Source: Nocardia beijingensis NBRC 16342 (GTDB lineage Bacteria; Actinomycetota; Actinomycetes; Mycobacteriales; Mycobacteriaceae). From it: a stretch of 64,000 nt of DNA. A program made the position numbers and the translations under genes. A model generated the notes under the pieces. The model saw only the letters and a program-made list of their open reading frames with translations, searched no databases and was not told where the DNA came from. The stretch covers positions 25,113-89,112 of the forward strand of contig NZ_BDBC01000039.1 in the NCBI RefSeq assembly GCF_001612785.1. Direction: 5' to 3'. Shown here in pieces: positions 36,116-44,440 of the stretch (its first letter is position 1; every line of letters starts with the position of its first letter).

Positions 36116-36544
36116 GCGACCATTCTCGCCCGTCGCCGGATCGCCCACGCTCGACGGTCATCGGGACGAGCCCGCACGCGATGTCATCGAGTGGACGACC
36201 GTCCGCGACACGCCGCATGTCGAACACGCCGAAGACCTCCCCGCTGTAGCAACTATCGAGCTACCATTCCACCAAGTTACTCACCAGCGTTTCCCTCGAC
36301 CTGTGCTCCACCTTGCCGGAGCGGATACGGCGACGGACCAGCGTCGGTGAGCCGCCCACATCGCTCGCGCGGGCGGTCGGACTTCCCAGTCCTGACTGGA
36401 ATGGAGCCCGTAGCCAACATGTCGCAACATAGGATGAATTCTGGGTCATTGGCGTGGCAGCGATCGCCGACGAAGCAAACGCACTGAGCGACAACCAGTT
36501 TCGGTTGCTTGTCACCGAGCAGGAAGCGGGCAGGAGGTATGCGG
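36116..36544. other. 429-bp intergenic stretch with two small palindromes
   Basis: I see no gene with convincing codon bias here. GTAGC-N9-GCTAC at 36246-36264 is an inverted repeat on the side of the GlcG/HbpS gene. CCAGTC-CT-GACTGG at 36386-36399 is a perfect 6-bp-arm palindrome on the side of the esterase gene. A strong ribosome site AGGAGG (36532-36537) closes the region. Confidence 0.5.
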
Positions 36545-37540
36545 GTGGGTGCGACAGCACGGTCCGGAAAGCGGCGGGGTGTTCGCGGTCGGCTGAGGAG
36601 AACCGGCGCCGTCATGGTGACGGCGGTGCTGATGTCGTCCATCGGCGCGACCGTCGCCACCGCCGCGCCGATCCACACCCCGGTGCTGCGCGCGCCCGCG
36701 CGCGGTTTCAGCGAACTGTCCGTGCCGTCGAGCATGGGGCCGATCAAAGTCCAGGTGCAGTGGGCGGCGCGCGGCGGCAGCGCGGCGCTCTACCTGCTCG
36801 ACGGGCTGCGCGCGCCCGCCGACCACAGTCAGTGGTCGAGCGACACCGACGCGCTGAGCCAATTCGCGGACGACAACGTCACGCTGGTGTTGCCGGTCGG
36901 CGGCCACTCGAGCTTCTACACCGACTGGTACCGGCCGAGCAGCACCAACGGCCAAGAGACCACGTACAAATGGGAAACCTTCCTGACCCAGGAGCTGCCC
37001 GCCTATCTGCAGCGCTACGGCGTATCGCGAACCAACAACGCCGTCGTCGGAGCCTCCATGGGCGGCAACGCCGCCCTGATATTGGCCGGATACCATCGCA
37101 ACCAGTTCAAGTTCGCCGGATCGTTCTCCGGGTTCCTGCACCCGACGTTCCCGCTCTGGAACGAAGCGATGCGCGCCGCCATGCGGGACGAGGGCAATTT
37201 CAACGTCGACGACATGTGGGGGCCGGTCGACGACCCGGCCTGGAGTCGCAACGACGCCACCGTGCAGGCCGATTTGTTGCGCGGACTGCCGATCTACGTC
37301 TCGACCGGCAACGGCCTGCCCGGCCCGCTCGACGTGCCGTTCGGAGTCGGGAACACGGTCAACGCGATGGGCCTGGAATCGATGACGACGATCGCCGCCC
37401 AGATGTTCCGCGATCGCCTCGCGGAGCTGGGGATGACCGCCCGCGTCGACACCGTCGACGGGACGCACACCTGGCCGTACTGGCAGCAAGCGCTCGCGAC
37501 CGCGCGTCCGATGATCCTCGACGCGCTCGGCGCGCACTGA
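36545..37540 (+). CDS. Secreted antigen-85-like esterase / mycolyltransferase
   Basis: About 331 residues. A basic N-terminus, hydrophobic core 'AVMVTAVLMSSIGATVATAA' and cleavage after Ala indicate export. The alpha/beta-hydrolase domain has 'ALYLLDGLRAP', 'WETFLTQELPAYLQ', nucleophile 'GASMGGNAAL' (Ser) and 'DGTHTWPYW' (His), the pattern of antigen 85/corynomycolyl transferases that attach mycolates to trehalose and arabinogalactan. This supports a mycolic-acid host. GTG 36545 is chosen because AGGAGG stands 7 bases upstream; ATG 36539 is nearly on top of that site. Confidence 0.88.
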   Translation: MGATARSGKRRGVRGRLRRTGAVMVTAVLMSSIGATVATAAPIHTPVLRAPARGFSELSVPSSMGPIKVQVQWAARGGSAALYLLDGLRAPADHSQWSSDTDALSQFADDNVTLVLPVGGHSSFYTDWYRPSSTNGQETTYKWETFLTQELPAYLQRYGVSRTNNAVVGASMGGNAALILAGYHRNQFKFAGSFSGFLHPTFPLWNEAMRAAMRDEGNFNVDDMWGPVDDPAWSRNDATVQADLLRGLPIYVSTGNGLPGPLDVPFGVGNTVNAMGLESMTTIAAQMFRDRLAELGMTARVDTVDGTHTWPYWQQALATARPMILDALGAH

Positions 37541-37581
37541 CCGCGAGCCGCAGCCGGGCCTGGGGACGACTCCCCCGTCGC

Positions 37582-38172
37582 CTAGCCGGACAGCACTCCT
37601 GCGACGACCGCGCTCACCGCGCCGCCGACCGCCGCGCGCGAGGGCGGACCGGCGTCCCGGTCGGCGAACAGCAGATGCGCGGTGCCGATCAGCATGGGGG
37701 CGAGCGCGCCGATGTCGGCGGTCGCGGCGATCCGGCCGAGATCGCGTTCGGCGGTGAGGTATTCGGCGATCATGGCGGTGGCTTCCGCCAGCACGGGGAC
37801 ACCGGCGGGCCGGTCTCGGCGCAGGCGTGCGCGCAACTCGTCCCGGAACGTGATCAGGCTGACGATGGCCGTGGTGACCGGGCCGAACAGGTCGGTCAGC
37901 GCGTCGGTGAGGTGCTCGACCACCGCGCCTTCTCCGGCGGATTCCCGCAGAGCGGCGGCCCGGCGCTGGTTCTCGGCGATCCGGGCGGTCACCAGTTCGG
38001 CGAGGAAGTCGTCGAAGTCGGTGAAGTGCCGGTGCAGAACGCCTTTGGCGCAGCCGGCCTCCGTGGTGACCGCCCGGCTGGTCAGCGCGCTCGGCCCATC
38101 TCGAAGCAGGATCCGGTCGGCGGCGTCGAACAGTTGCTCGCGCACGTCGCGGAGGGCGACTCCGGTGGGCAT
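37582..38172 (-). CDS. TetR-family regulator
   Basis: 196 residues. Helix-turn-helix at about 8-55 ('LTSRAVTTEAGCAKGVLHRH'), the usual TetR layout, followed by a variable ligand domain with 'FRDELRARLRRDRPAGVPVL'. The divergent methyltransferase gene begins 73 bp away, and two tandem palindromes fill the gap (38217-38253), so the regulator probably controls that gene and itself. The ligand is unknown. It is convergent with the esterase gene. Confidence 0.88.
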   Translation of the reverse strand: MPTGVALRDVREQLFDAADRILLRDGPSALTSRAVTTEAGCAKGVLHRHFTDFDDFLAELVTARIAENQRRAAALRESAGEGAVVEHLTDALTDLFGPVTTAIVSLITFRDELRARLRRDRPAGVPVLAEATAMIAEYLTAERDLGRIAATADIGALAPMLIGTAHLLFADRDAGPPSRAAVGGAVSAVVAGVLSG

Positions 38173-38216
38173 GCCGATGTCCCTTTCGGTTCGGATCGGC
38201 CCACCCCGTTGCCGAG

Positions 38217-38253
38217 TGGGCACATGCCCATTTACAGTGGGCGCATGCCCACT
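38217..38253. promoter_or_regulatory. Two tandem palindromes, probable TetR operators
   Basis: TGGGCA-CA-TGCCCA at 38217-38230 and AGTGGGC-GCAT-GCCCACT at 38236-38253 share the arm TGGGC and lie about 21 bp apart centre to centre, two helical turns. The second overlaps the ATG (38245) of the methyltransferase gene. Confidence 0.65.
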
Positions 38254-39057
38254 ATACCTTCGCCGGAGCAAACGCCGCACCGGCAACGGCAGATCGCGGA
38301 GTCGTTCGGGGTGGATGCCGAACGCTACGACCGGACCCGGCCCAGCTATCCCGAAGCCCTGGTCGAGCACATCGTTTCCGCCAGTCCCGGACGCGCGGTC
38401 CTGGACGTCGGCTGCGGCACCGGCGTCGAGGCCAGGCAGTTCCAGGCAGCCGGTTGCACGGTGCTCGGCGTCGAGCCCGATGCGCGGATGGCGGAATTCG
38501 CGCGGCGTGAGGGTCTCGAGGTCGATGTGACCACCTTCGAAGCCTGGAACAGCGGAGGCCGCGTGTTCGACGCGGTGATCGCGGCAACGGCTTGGCACTG
38601 GGTCGATCCGGTCGCGGGGGCGGTGAAGGCGGCGGAGGTCCTGCGCCCCCGAGGCGTGCTGTCCGCGTTCTGGCATGTGTTCCAGCTCCCGGACGAAGTG
38701 GCCGAAGCGTACGGCGCGGTGTATCGGCGCGTAATGCCGGACTCGCCGTTTCCCCTGCAAGCCGGCACCCGAGCCGCGGCGATGTACCGGCCGATCCTGG
38801 ACAAGACAGCCGAAGGAATCCGGCAGACCGGCCGCTTCGACGAACCTCTGGAATCGACTTTCCCGTGGGAGCGGACCTACACCCGGGACGAGTGGCTCGA
38901 TCAACTTCCCACGCACGGCTCGCTGACCCGTCTTCCGCAGGACAAGCTCACGCGAGTGCTCGACGGCGTCGGCGCGGCGATCGACGCGCTGGGCGGCAGT
39001 TTCACCCTGCCCTACACGACGGTCGCGATCACCGCGACCCGCTCCGGCACACCCTGA
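38245..39057 (+). CDS. SAM-dependent methyltransferase (class I)
   Basis: 270 residues. SAM-binding motif I 'VLDVGCGTGVEARQF' near residue 52, followed by 'GVEPDARMAEFARR', and 'AATAWHWVDP' in the middle, typical of Methyltransf_11 enzymes. The target is unknown. ATG 38245 sits inside an operator-like palindrome; ATG 38224 is also in frame. A leaderless message or operator overlap with the 5' end could explain the arrangement. Regulation by the divergent TetR is likely. Confidence 0.85.
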   Translation: MPTIPSPEQTPHRQRQIAESFGVDAERYDRTRPSYPEALVEHIVSASPGRAVLDVGCGTGVEARQFQAAGCTVLGVEPDARMAEFARREGLEVDVTTFEAWNSGGRVFDAVIAATAWHWVDPVAGAVKAAEVLRPRGVLSAFWHVFQLPDEVAEAYGAVYRRVMPDSPFPLQAGTRAAAMYRPILDKTAEGIRQTGRFDEPLESTFPWERTYTRDEWLDQLPTHGSLTRLPQDKLTRVLDGVGAAIDALGGSFTLPYTTVAITATRSGTP

Positions 39058-39188
39058 CCCACCGCGATTCCTCGGCTGCCGGTCGCGCGGCGGATGCGGG
39101 TTGCTCCGACAGCTGGCGCCGTCGCGACGGGTGGCCGCTCGGCGTCCGCCGCGAGCGATAGGACTCGCTCTTCAGCATCCCGACCGCG

Positions 39189-39677
39189 CTAGCGCTGTGG
39201 CGGAAGGGCTGTCGATCCGCGCGCTCGGCGTTCGTCGGCTCGGCGGTCGGCCCACAAGCGGTCGGCGTCGCCCGCGGTGATCCGGCCGCGGTAGACGTCG
39301 ATCTTGTGGTCGATGAGTGCCAGATTGTCGTGCAGCTCGGCGATTTTCGCGGCCACCTCGGCGCGATGCGCCTCCATGAGGGCGAGCCGTTCGTGTTCGT
39401 TGCCGCGGCCCGCGGCGACGAGTTCGGCGTAGCGGCGGATGGTTTTGATGGGCATGCCGGTGGCTCGCAGCCTGGTGCAGACGGTGATCCAGTCCAGATC
39501 CAGTTGGTGGTAGCGCCGCCTGCCGCCGGCCGCGCGGTCGATCGGGGTGACGACCAGGCCGGCGCGTTCGTAATAGCGCAAGGTGTGCACGCTGACCCCC
39601 GTCCGCCGGGCGGCCTCGGCGATGCTCATCCCTTCGTGGGGACGGTCGGATTCCGGCTGCGGCTTGACTTCGAGCAC
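39189..39677 (-). CDS. MerR-family transcriptional regulator
   Basis: 162 residues from GTG 39677, or 146 from ATG 39629. Winged helix 'MSIAEAARRTGVSVHTLRYY' at residues 17-36, then 'RRRYHQLDLDWITVCTRLRA' and a coiled-coil dimer helix ('LALMEAHRAEVAAKIAELHD'). No C-terminal cysteine sensor is seen, so it is a non-metal member. The divergent SDR gene has a MerR-type promoter with 19-bp spacing, which overlaps the GTG start. That makes the downstream ATG plausible. Confidence 0.88.
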   Translation of the reverse strand: MLEVKPQPESDRPHEGMSIAEAARRTGVSVHTLRYYERAGLVVTPIDRAAGGRRRYHQLDLDWITVCTRLRATGMPIKTIRRYAELVAAGRGNEHERLALMEAHRAEVAAKIAELHDNLALIDHKIDVYRGRITAGDADRLWADRRADERRARGSTALPPQR

Positions 39678-39694
39678 GCTCTAAAACCTAGCGT
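39664..39694 (+). promoter_or_regulatory. MerR-type promoter with 19-bp spacer for the SDR gene
   Basis: TTGACT (39664-39669) and TAGCGT (39689-39694) are separated by exactly 19 bases. The spacer contains GAGC-AC-GCTC. Long spacers are the hallmark of promoters that MerR proteins activate by DNA twisting. The SDR start at 39703 is only 9 bp past the -10, suggesting a leaderless transcript. Confidence 0.6.
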
Positions 39695-39702
39695 CCGTGC
39701 CC

Positions 39703-40413
39703 ATGACGACAACACTGATCACCGGAGCGAACAAAGGTCTCGGTTTCGAGGCCGCCCGCAGGCTCGTCGCCGCGGGCCACCGCGTCTACCTGGGCAGCCG
39801 GGACGCCGAGCGGGGGCGCCGCGCCGCCGAGCGGTTGGGCGCGCGGACCGTCCAGCTCGACGTCACCGACGACGCGTCCGTGGCGGCCGCGGTCGCGGTC
39901 GTCGAAGCCGACGGCGGCCTGGACGTGCTGGTCAACAACGCGGGCGTCGCGGCGGAATGGACCGCGGCGGGCACCGTGACCGGCGCAGCGGAACTCACCG
40001 CCGACCTGATGCGGCAGACCTTCGAGACGAACGTCTTCGGCACGGTACGCGTGCTGCACGCGTTCCTGCCCTTGCTGGGGCGTTCCACCGCGCCGGTGGT
40101 GGTGAACGTCAGCAGCGGGCTGGCCTCACTGACCCGGATCAGCACCCCCGGTAGCCCGGCGTACGCCTACCCGGGCGTCGCCTACCCGGCATCGAAGACC
40201 GCGGTCAACGCGATCACGGTGCAGTATGCGAAGGCATTTCCGAATATGCGGATCAACGCGGTGGAGCCCGGCTTCACCAAGACCGACCTGAACGGGAACA
40301 CCGGCGTGCAGAGCGTGGAGCAAGGCGCGGAGATCATCGTGCGGATGGCGCAGCTGGGCCAGGACGGTCCCACCGGGGCTTACGTCGCGGCCGACGGCGT
40401 CCTGCCCTGGTAG
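39703..40413 (+). CDS. Short-chain dehydrogenase/reductase
   Basis: 236 residues. Cofactor motif 'TGANKGLGFEAARRL' at about 7-21, 'DVLVNNAGVAAEW', catalytic Ser in 'VVNVSSGLAS' and Tyr/Lys in 'AYPASKTAV' (YxxxK pattern). The arginine in 'GSRDAERG' after strand beta-2 hints at NADP(H). It reduces a carbonyl or oxidises an alcohol of an unknown compound, probably an electrophile detected by the divergent MerR regulator. ATG 39703 is preferred; GTG 39697 adds two residues. Confidence 0.88.
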   Translation: MTTTLITGANKGLGFEAARRLVAAGHRVYLGSRDAERGRRAAERLGARTVQLDVTDDASVAAAVAVVEADGGLDVLVNNAGVAAEWTAAGTVTGAAELTADLMRQTFETNVFGTVRVLHAFLPLLGRSTAPVVVNVSSGLASLTRISTPGSPAYAYPGVAYPASKTAVNAITVQYAKAFPNMRINAVEPGFTKTDLNGNTGVQSVEQGAEIIVRMAQLGQDGPTGAYVAADGVLPW

Positions 40414-40521
40414 CGGGATCGGCCGTGACGGCGGGGCGCGCGCGGACGCGGACTGCATAGTCCGCGTCGCGCCGGGCAGTCCCGATACGAGTCGCCACCG
40501 CGCCGAACGGAGGGCTCCGCA

Positions 40522-41328
40522 ATGGACCTGTCCATCACATTCGTCGGCAACGCCACGACCTTGCTCTCCTACGGCGAGATCACGCTGCTGACCGATCCGA
40601 ATTTCCTGCACCGGGGGCAGCACGCCTACCTGGGATACGGCTTGCTGTCCAAGCGGCTGCGCGAACCCGCCCTGACGATCGACGAGCTGCCGCCCATCTC
40701 CGCCGTCGTGCTGTCGCACATGCACGGCGACCATTGGGACCGCACCACCCAGCGCGACCTCGATCACTCCCTGCCGATCCGCACCACGCCGCACGCCGCC
40801 GAGCGGTTGCGCCGCCGCGGCTTCGCCGCCGCGAAGGGTCTGCGCACCTGGCACAGCGACCAGATCTCCAGCGGTGGGCACAGGGTGCGGATCACGTCGC
40901 TGCCGGGCCGTCACGCCCCGACCTGGACTTGGCGCCTGTTGCCGCCGGTGATGGGAACCATGCTGGAATTCGGGCCCAGCGCAGGCCCGCCCGAGCGCCG
41001 GATCTACCTCTCGGGCGACACCTTGCTGGTCGCGGAACTCGCGCAGATACCGGTTCGATTCGACGACATCGATGCGGGCGTGCTGCACCTGGGCGGCACG
41101 CGGCTGCCCGCCGGAGCGCGCCTGCCGTTCGGGCTGACCGTGACCATGGACGGTCGTCAAGGCACCGGCCTCGTCGACCTGCTGCGGCTTCCCCGGGTTG
41201 TGCCGGTGCACTACGACGACTACACCGTCTTCGCCTCTCCGCTGAGCGATTTCCAGGCGCAGATGCAGCGACGCGGGTGGGGTGATCGCATCGTGCAGGT
41301 TCCCCGCGGCGAAACGGTCACGTTGTGA
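40522..41328 (+). CDS. MBL-fold metallo-hydrolase (UlaG-like)
   Basis: 268 residues. The metal-binding HxHxDH motif is seen as 'SHMHGDHWD' near residues 68-76; 'GRHAPTWTW' and 'IYLSGDTLLVAEL' provide the further His and Asp ligands, and 'VPVHYDDYTVF' the last His. This is the zinc-hydrolase fold; the subgroup includes UlaG-like and NAPE-PLD-like enzymes of varied substrates. The start ATG 40522 has GGAGG (40509-40513) 8 bases upstream. Confidence 0.88.
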   Translation: MDLSITFVGNATTLLSYGEITLLTDPNFLHRGQHAYLGYGLLSKRLREPALTIDELPPISAVVLSHMHGDHWDRTTQRDLDHSLPIRTTPHAAERLRRRGFAAAKGLRTWHSDQISSGGHRVRITSLPGRHAPTWTWRLLPPVMGTMLEFGPSAGPPERRIYLSGDTLLVAELAQIPVRFDDIDAGVLHLGGTRLPAGARLPFGLTVTMDGRQGTGLVDLLRLPRVVPVHYDDYTVFASPLSDFQAQMQRRGWGDRIVQVPRGETVTL

Positions 41329-41335
41329 AATCCGA

Positions 41336-41355
41336 TCGGCGTGCGGAATCGCCGA
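41336..41355. terminator. Hairpin between convergent MBL and AMP-binding genes
   Basis: TCGGCG and CGCCGA arms around an 8-base loop in the 40-bp convergent gap. There is no T-run, so terminator function is tentative. Confidence 0.35.
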
Positions 41356-41368
41356 CCGGTAGTCGCGG

Positions 41369-42298
41369 TCAGGGTGCGAAGGATGCGCCGATCGGCTCAC
41401 CCGCCGCGGGGGAACGGATCGCGTGTGCTCGCGCGATGACTTCCGTCAGCCCGTACGCGTTGATGATGGGTATCCCATAGCGTTCTTCGAACCTGGCGCG
41501 CAGGTCGGCTCCGGCCGGCGCCGCGCAGCACAGAGCGAAACGCACCGACGAGGTGTCCGGGCGCGTCCGGCCGGGCAAATCGGACAGCGCCGCGTACAGG
41601 TTCGGCAACCCGGACGAGTAGGTGGGCCGGGTTCGCTCGATCCGTTCCAGGAACGCCGCCGGGTCGAGCGGGCCCGCCATGGTGGCGTGGCCCCCGGCGG
41701 CCAACGGCGACAGCGCGCCGATCACGAGGCCGCAGATATGCCGTATCGGCAGGGTCGACAAGCTGTGGTCGGCGTCGGTGAGGACGAAGACCTCGATCAC
41801 CAACCGGCACATGGCCTCGAGGTTCCGGTGGTCGAGCAGTGCCCGCTTGCCACCGCCGTAGGTGATCAGCGCCAGCGCCTCTCCGCCGGGCCGCGCGGCG
41901 GGGGTGCGGTCGCGTTCCGCCGCGCCGAGTGCCACGGCGACCGGGACCACCCGGACCGAGGAACAGATCGCCGCCGGGCGCTCGTGGACGATGACGACCT
42001 CGCACTCCGCGTCGGCTACCCGCCGACCGACTTCCTCGTCGGAGGCCATCGGATCGATCACGGCGGCCGTCGCGCCCAGGCGCCAGATCGCGAACAGCGA
42101 CACCACCAGGTCGACGGCGCCGGGCAGCACGGTGGCGACGACATCGCCGGTCGCGACGCCGGCGCCGCGCAGGCAGGCCGCGGCCCGCTGGACGGCGGCC
42201 AGGAATTCGCTGTTGGTCAGCTCGGCGCTGTCGGCGGCAAGGGCCCGCGCGTGCGGGGCGGCAACAGCGCGACGGTCCGGGAGGGTGGAAAGCGTCAT
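41369..42298 (-). CDS. Truncated AMP-binding (acyl/aryl-CoA ligase-like) protein, probably inactive
   Basis: 309 residues, compared with about 500 in the family. The N-terminal domain is recognisable ('SLFAIWRLGATAAVIDPMAS', 'LDHRNLEAMC', 'SSGLPNLYAALSDL', 'NAYGLTEVI'). The phosphate loop that should read like TSGTTGxPKG is reduced to 'TYGGGKRALLDHRN', and the protein stops about 20 residues after the YGLTE motif, losing the hinge and the whole C-terminal lid with its catalytic Lys. It therefore cannot carry out normal adenylation; it is either a pseudogene with an intact frame or a binding protein. It is divergent from the PucR-like regulator. Confidence 0.75.
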   Translation of the reverse strand: MTLSTLPDRRAVAAPHARALAADSAELTNSEFLAAVQRAAACLRGAGVATGDVVATVLPGAVDLVVSLFAIWRLGATAAVIDPMASDEEVGRRVADAECEVVIVHERPAAICSSVRVVPVAVALGAAERDRTPAARPGGEALALITYGGGKRALLDHRNLEAMCRLVIEVFVLTDADHSLSTLPIRHICGLVIGALSPLAAGGHATMAGPLDPAAFLERIERTRPTYSSGLPNLYAALSDLPGRTRPDTSSVRFALCCAAPAGADLRARFEERYGIPIINAYGLTEVIARAHAIRSPAAGEPIGASFAP

Positions 42299-42453
42299 GC
42301 GATGTCCTCAGCAACGGCGGAGTGGTTCGATGACAACGGTAGGAAGCAGCGCTCGGCTCGCCACCGTCGTACAACGATCAATTTCACCGCCCGCCTTGTC
42401 GCCGGAAGACAACATCCGCCGCCGCGGTCGCGGCCGAGTAATACGATCGGCTG

Positions 42454-43740
42454 GTGACGAGTTCTCGTCGCAACGGTGAAGCCGACATCGACCGTTGTGT
42501 CGCGATGATCACCGACCGCATGAACGAGCGGGTGCGGGAGATCAGCGCGAGCATCCATAGCGCGCTCGAGGGAGAGATACCCGAGCTGCGCGCGGATGTC
42601 CACACCGTGGAGCTGATGGGGGCCAGTGTGCAGGGCAATGTCGACACCATGCTGCACGCGCTGCGCCACGACATTCCCGTCGCACGCACCCACCTGCCCT
42701 CGGCCGCGACCGAGTACACCAGGCGGCTGGCCCGGCGCGGCGTCCCGCTCAATACCCTGGTGCGCGCCTATCACCTCGGACAGCGGCGGGCGACCGAGCT
42801 GGTGTTCGCCGAACTGCAAGCCGCCGACGTGGCGCCTGCCGATCGGTTCCTCGTGGGCCAAGCCATCGCCACCAGGCTGTTCCGGTATCTCGACCAGATG
42901 ATCCAGCAAGTGGTCGCGGTCTATGAAGGTGAGCGCGAGCAGTGGTTGGACACCCGCAACAGTGTGCGCGCGCTGGGTGTGCGCGAGCTGCTGACGGGCA
43001 AGAAGCCGGTCGACGTCGACAGCGCCACCGAGCAGATCAGTTATCCACTGCGCTGGCATCACTTGGCGCTCGTCGTCTGGTATCCCGGCGCGCAATCCCA
43101 CGGTGACGAACTCGGCGAGCTGCAACGGTTCGTCCGTGGGTCGGCCGAGACGGCGGCGACCTCCGCGCGCCCGCTGTTCGTCCCCGACGATCAGCTCAGC
43201 GGCTGCGCGTGGCTGCCCTACCGTTCGGCGCGGCCCGAAGCCGTCGCCGAGATCCGTGGTTTCGCGACCGCGCGAAGCGACGCCCCGAGCGTGGCGATCG
43301 GCACCATGGCGCCCGGCCTGTCGGGGTTCCGCCGATCTCATCGCCTGGCCCAGGACGCGCGTTCGGTCGCGCTCGCGCGGGGAGACGCCGGACACCGCGT
43401 GGTCGCGGCCGACGACCCGGGATTGTCGGTGGCGGCGCTGCTCGACGGCAGCACCGCCGAAGTCCGGGAGTGGGTCGTCGACGTGCTGGGCGACCTGGCC
43501 TCCGATACCGACAACGACGCGCGGCTGCGCGACACACTGCGGGTCTTCCTGCGCACCGGATCGAGTTACAAAGCCGCCTCCGCGGAGCTCGACCTCCACT
43601 CCAATTCGGTGAAATACCGCGTGGGGCGCGCGATTTCGCGACGCGGCAGGCCCATCGGCGACGACCGGCTCGACGTCGAGCTCGCACTGCTCATCTGCCA
43701 GTGGTACGGACCGGCGATACGGCGACCCGATCCGGCGTGA
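42454..43740 (+). CDS. PucR/CdaR-type transcriptional regulator
   Basis: 428 residues. A helical N-terminal part (about 1-170, RsbT-like 'VPLNTLVRAYHLGQRRATEL') precedes a GGDEF-like sensor core and the C-terminal HTH_30 ('TLRVFLRTGSSYKAASAELD', then 'LHSNSVKYRVGRA', about 365-400). This family activates catabolic genes. Start GTG 42454. The divergent truncated AMP-binding gene may be a former target. Confidence 0.88.
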   Translation: MTSSRRNGEADIDRCVAMITDRMNERVREISASIHSALEGEIPELRADVHTVELMGASVQGNVDTMLHALRHDIPVARTHLPSAATEYTRRLARRGVPLNTLVRAYHLGQRRATELVFAELQAADVAPADRFLVGQAIATRLFRYLDQMIQQVVAVYEGEREQWLDTRNSVRALGVRELLTGKKPVDVDSATEQISYPLRWHHLALVVWYPGAQSHGDELGELQRFVRGSAETAATSARPLFVPDDQLSGCAWLPYRSARPEAVAEIRGFATARSDAPSVAIGTMAPGLSGFRRSHRLAQDARSVALARGDAGHRVVAADDPGLSVAALLDGSTAEVREWVVDVLGDLASDTDNDARLRDTLRVFLRTGSSYKAASAELDLHSNSVKYRVGRAISRRGRPIGDDRLDVELALLICQWYGPAIRRPDPA

Positions 43741-43947
43741 CACCACCGGACAACGGGCCGCGCCGTTCGGTGACAGCCGGACGGTATAGGCGCGATCCCA
43801 CCTGCCGACCCAGGGCGGTGACGCTGATTCCCGCAGGGGTGGTCCGCTCCGTCCCGCGCGGTCGAGAACCGATCAGGAATCGAGAAGCGCTGGTCAGCGG
43901 GCTACCGCTACGTTGGACGCGAGCCGTTCGGACACCGAGGAGGACGA

Positions 43948-44400
43948 ATGAACTGGGACAGACGGGTACGGCGGGCGCACCGGTGGCTGGCCGTCATCTT
44001 CACGGCGAGCGTCGTCGTCACCGTGGTCGCCTTGGCATTGCGGGGCCCCGTGTGGTTCTCCTACGTGCCGCTGCCCCCGCTCGCCTTGCTGCTCTTCTCC
44101 GGTCTCGGCGTCTTCGGGTCGTCGTGGGCGGCCAGGCGGCGCGGCCGGGCTGCCGGGAACACCGCGTCGCGACAGGTCGTGCCCGCGCCGCGGGTCCGGC
44201 AGCTGCATCGCTGGTCGGGCATCGGCTTCGTCGTGACCGTGCTCGCCACCTTCGTCGCTCTGGCGCAGGAGGAGCCGGTCGTCTGGGTGTCCTACCTGCC
44301 GCTGGTGCCGCTCGCTCTGCTGCTGTTCTCCGGCCTGTACATGCTGGTGCTTCCGCTCGCCCTCGAGCGTCGGCGCGCCCGCCGGGTCGCCACGTCCTAG
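43948..44400 (+). CDS. Four-TM membrane protein with an internal duplication
   Basis: 150 residues, two similar halves. Each begins with 'HRW', has a membrane segment ('AVIFTASVVVTVVALAL' or 'IGFVVTVLATFVALAQ') and then a near-identical second one ('SYVPLPPLALLLFSGL' and 'SYLPLVPLALLLFSGL'). A basic loop joins them. The pattern indicates an ancient tandem duplication of a two-TM unit. No known family or function recognised. ATG 43948 follows GAGGAGGACGA. Confidence 0.75.
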   Translation: MNWDRRVRRAHRWLAVIFTASVVVTVVALALRGPVWFSYVPLPPLALLLFSGLGVFGSSWAARRRGRAAGNTASRQVVPAPRVRQLHRWSGIGFVVTVLATFVALAQEEPVVWVSYLPLVPLALLLFSGLYMLVLPLALERRRARRVATS

Positions 44401-44440
44401 CCGCCCTCCGGCGCGTCGCGGGCAGCGATATCGTCGGAGC

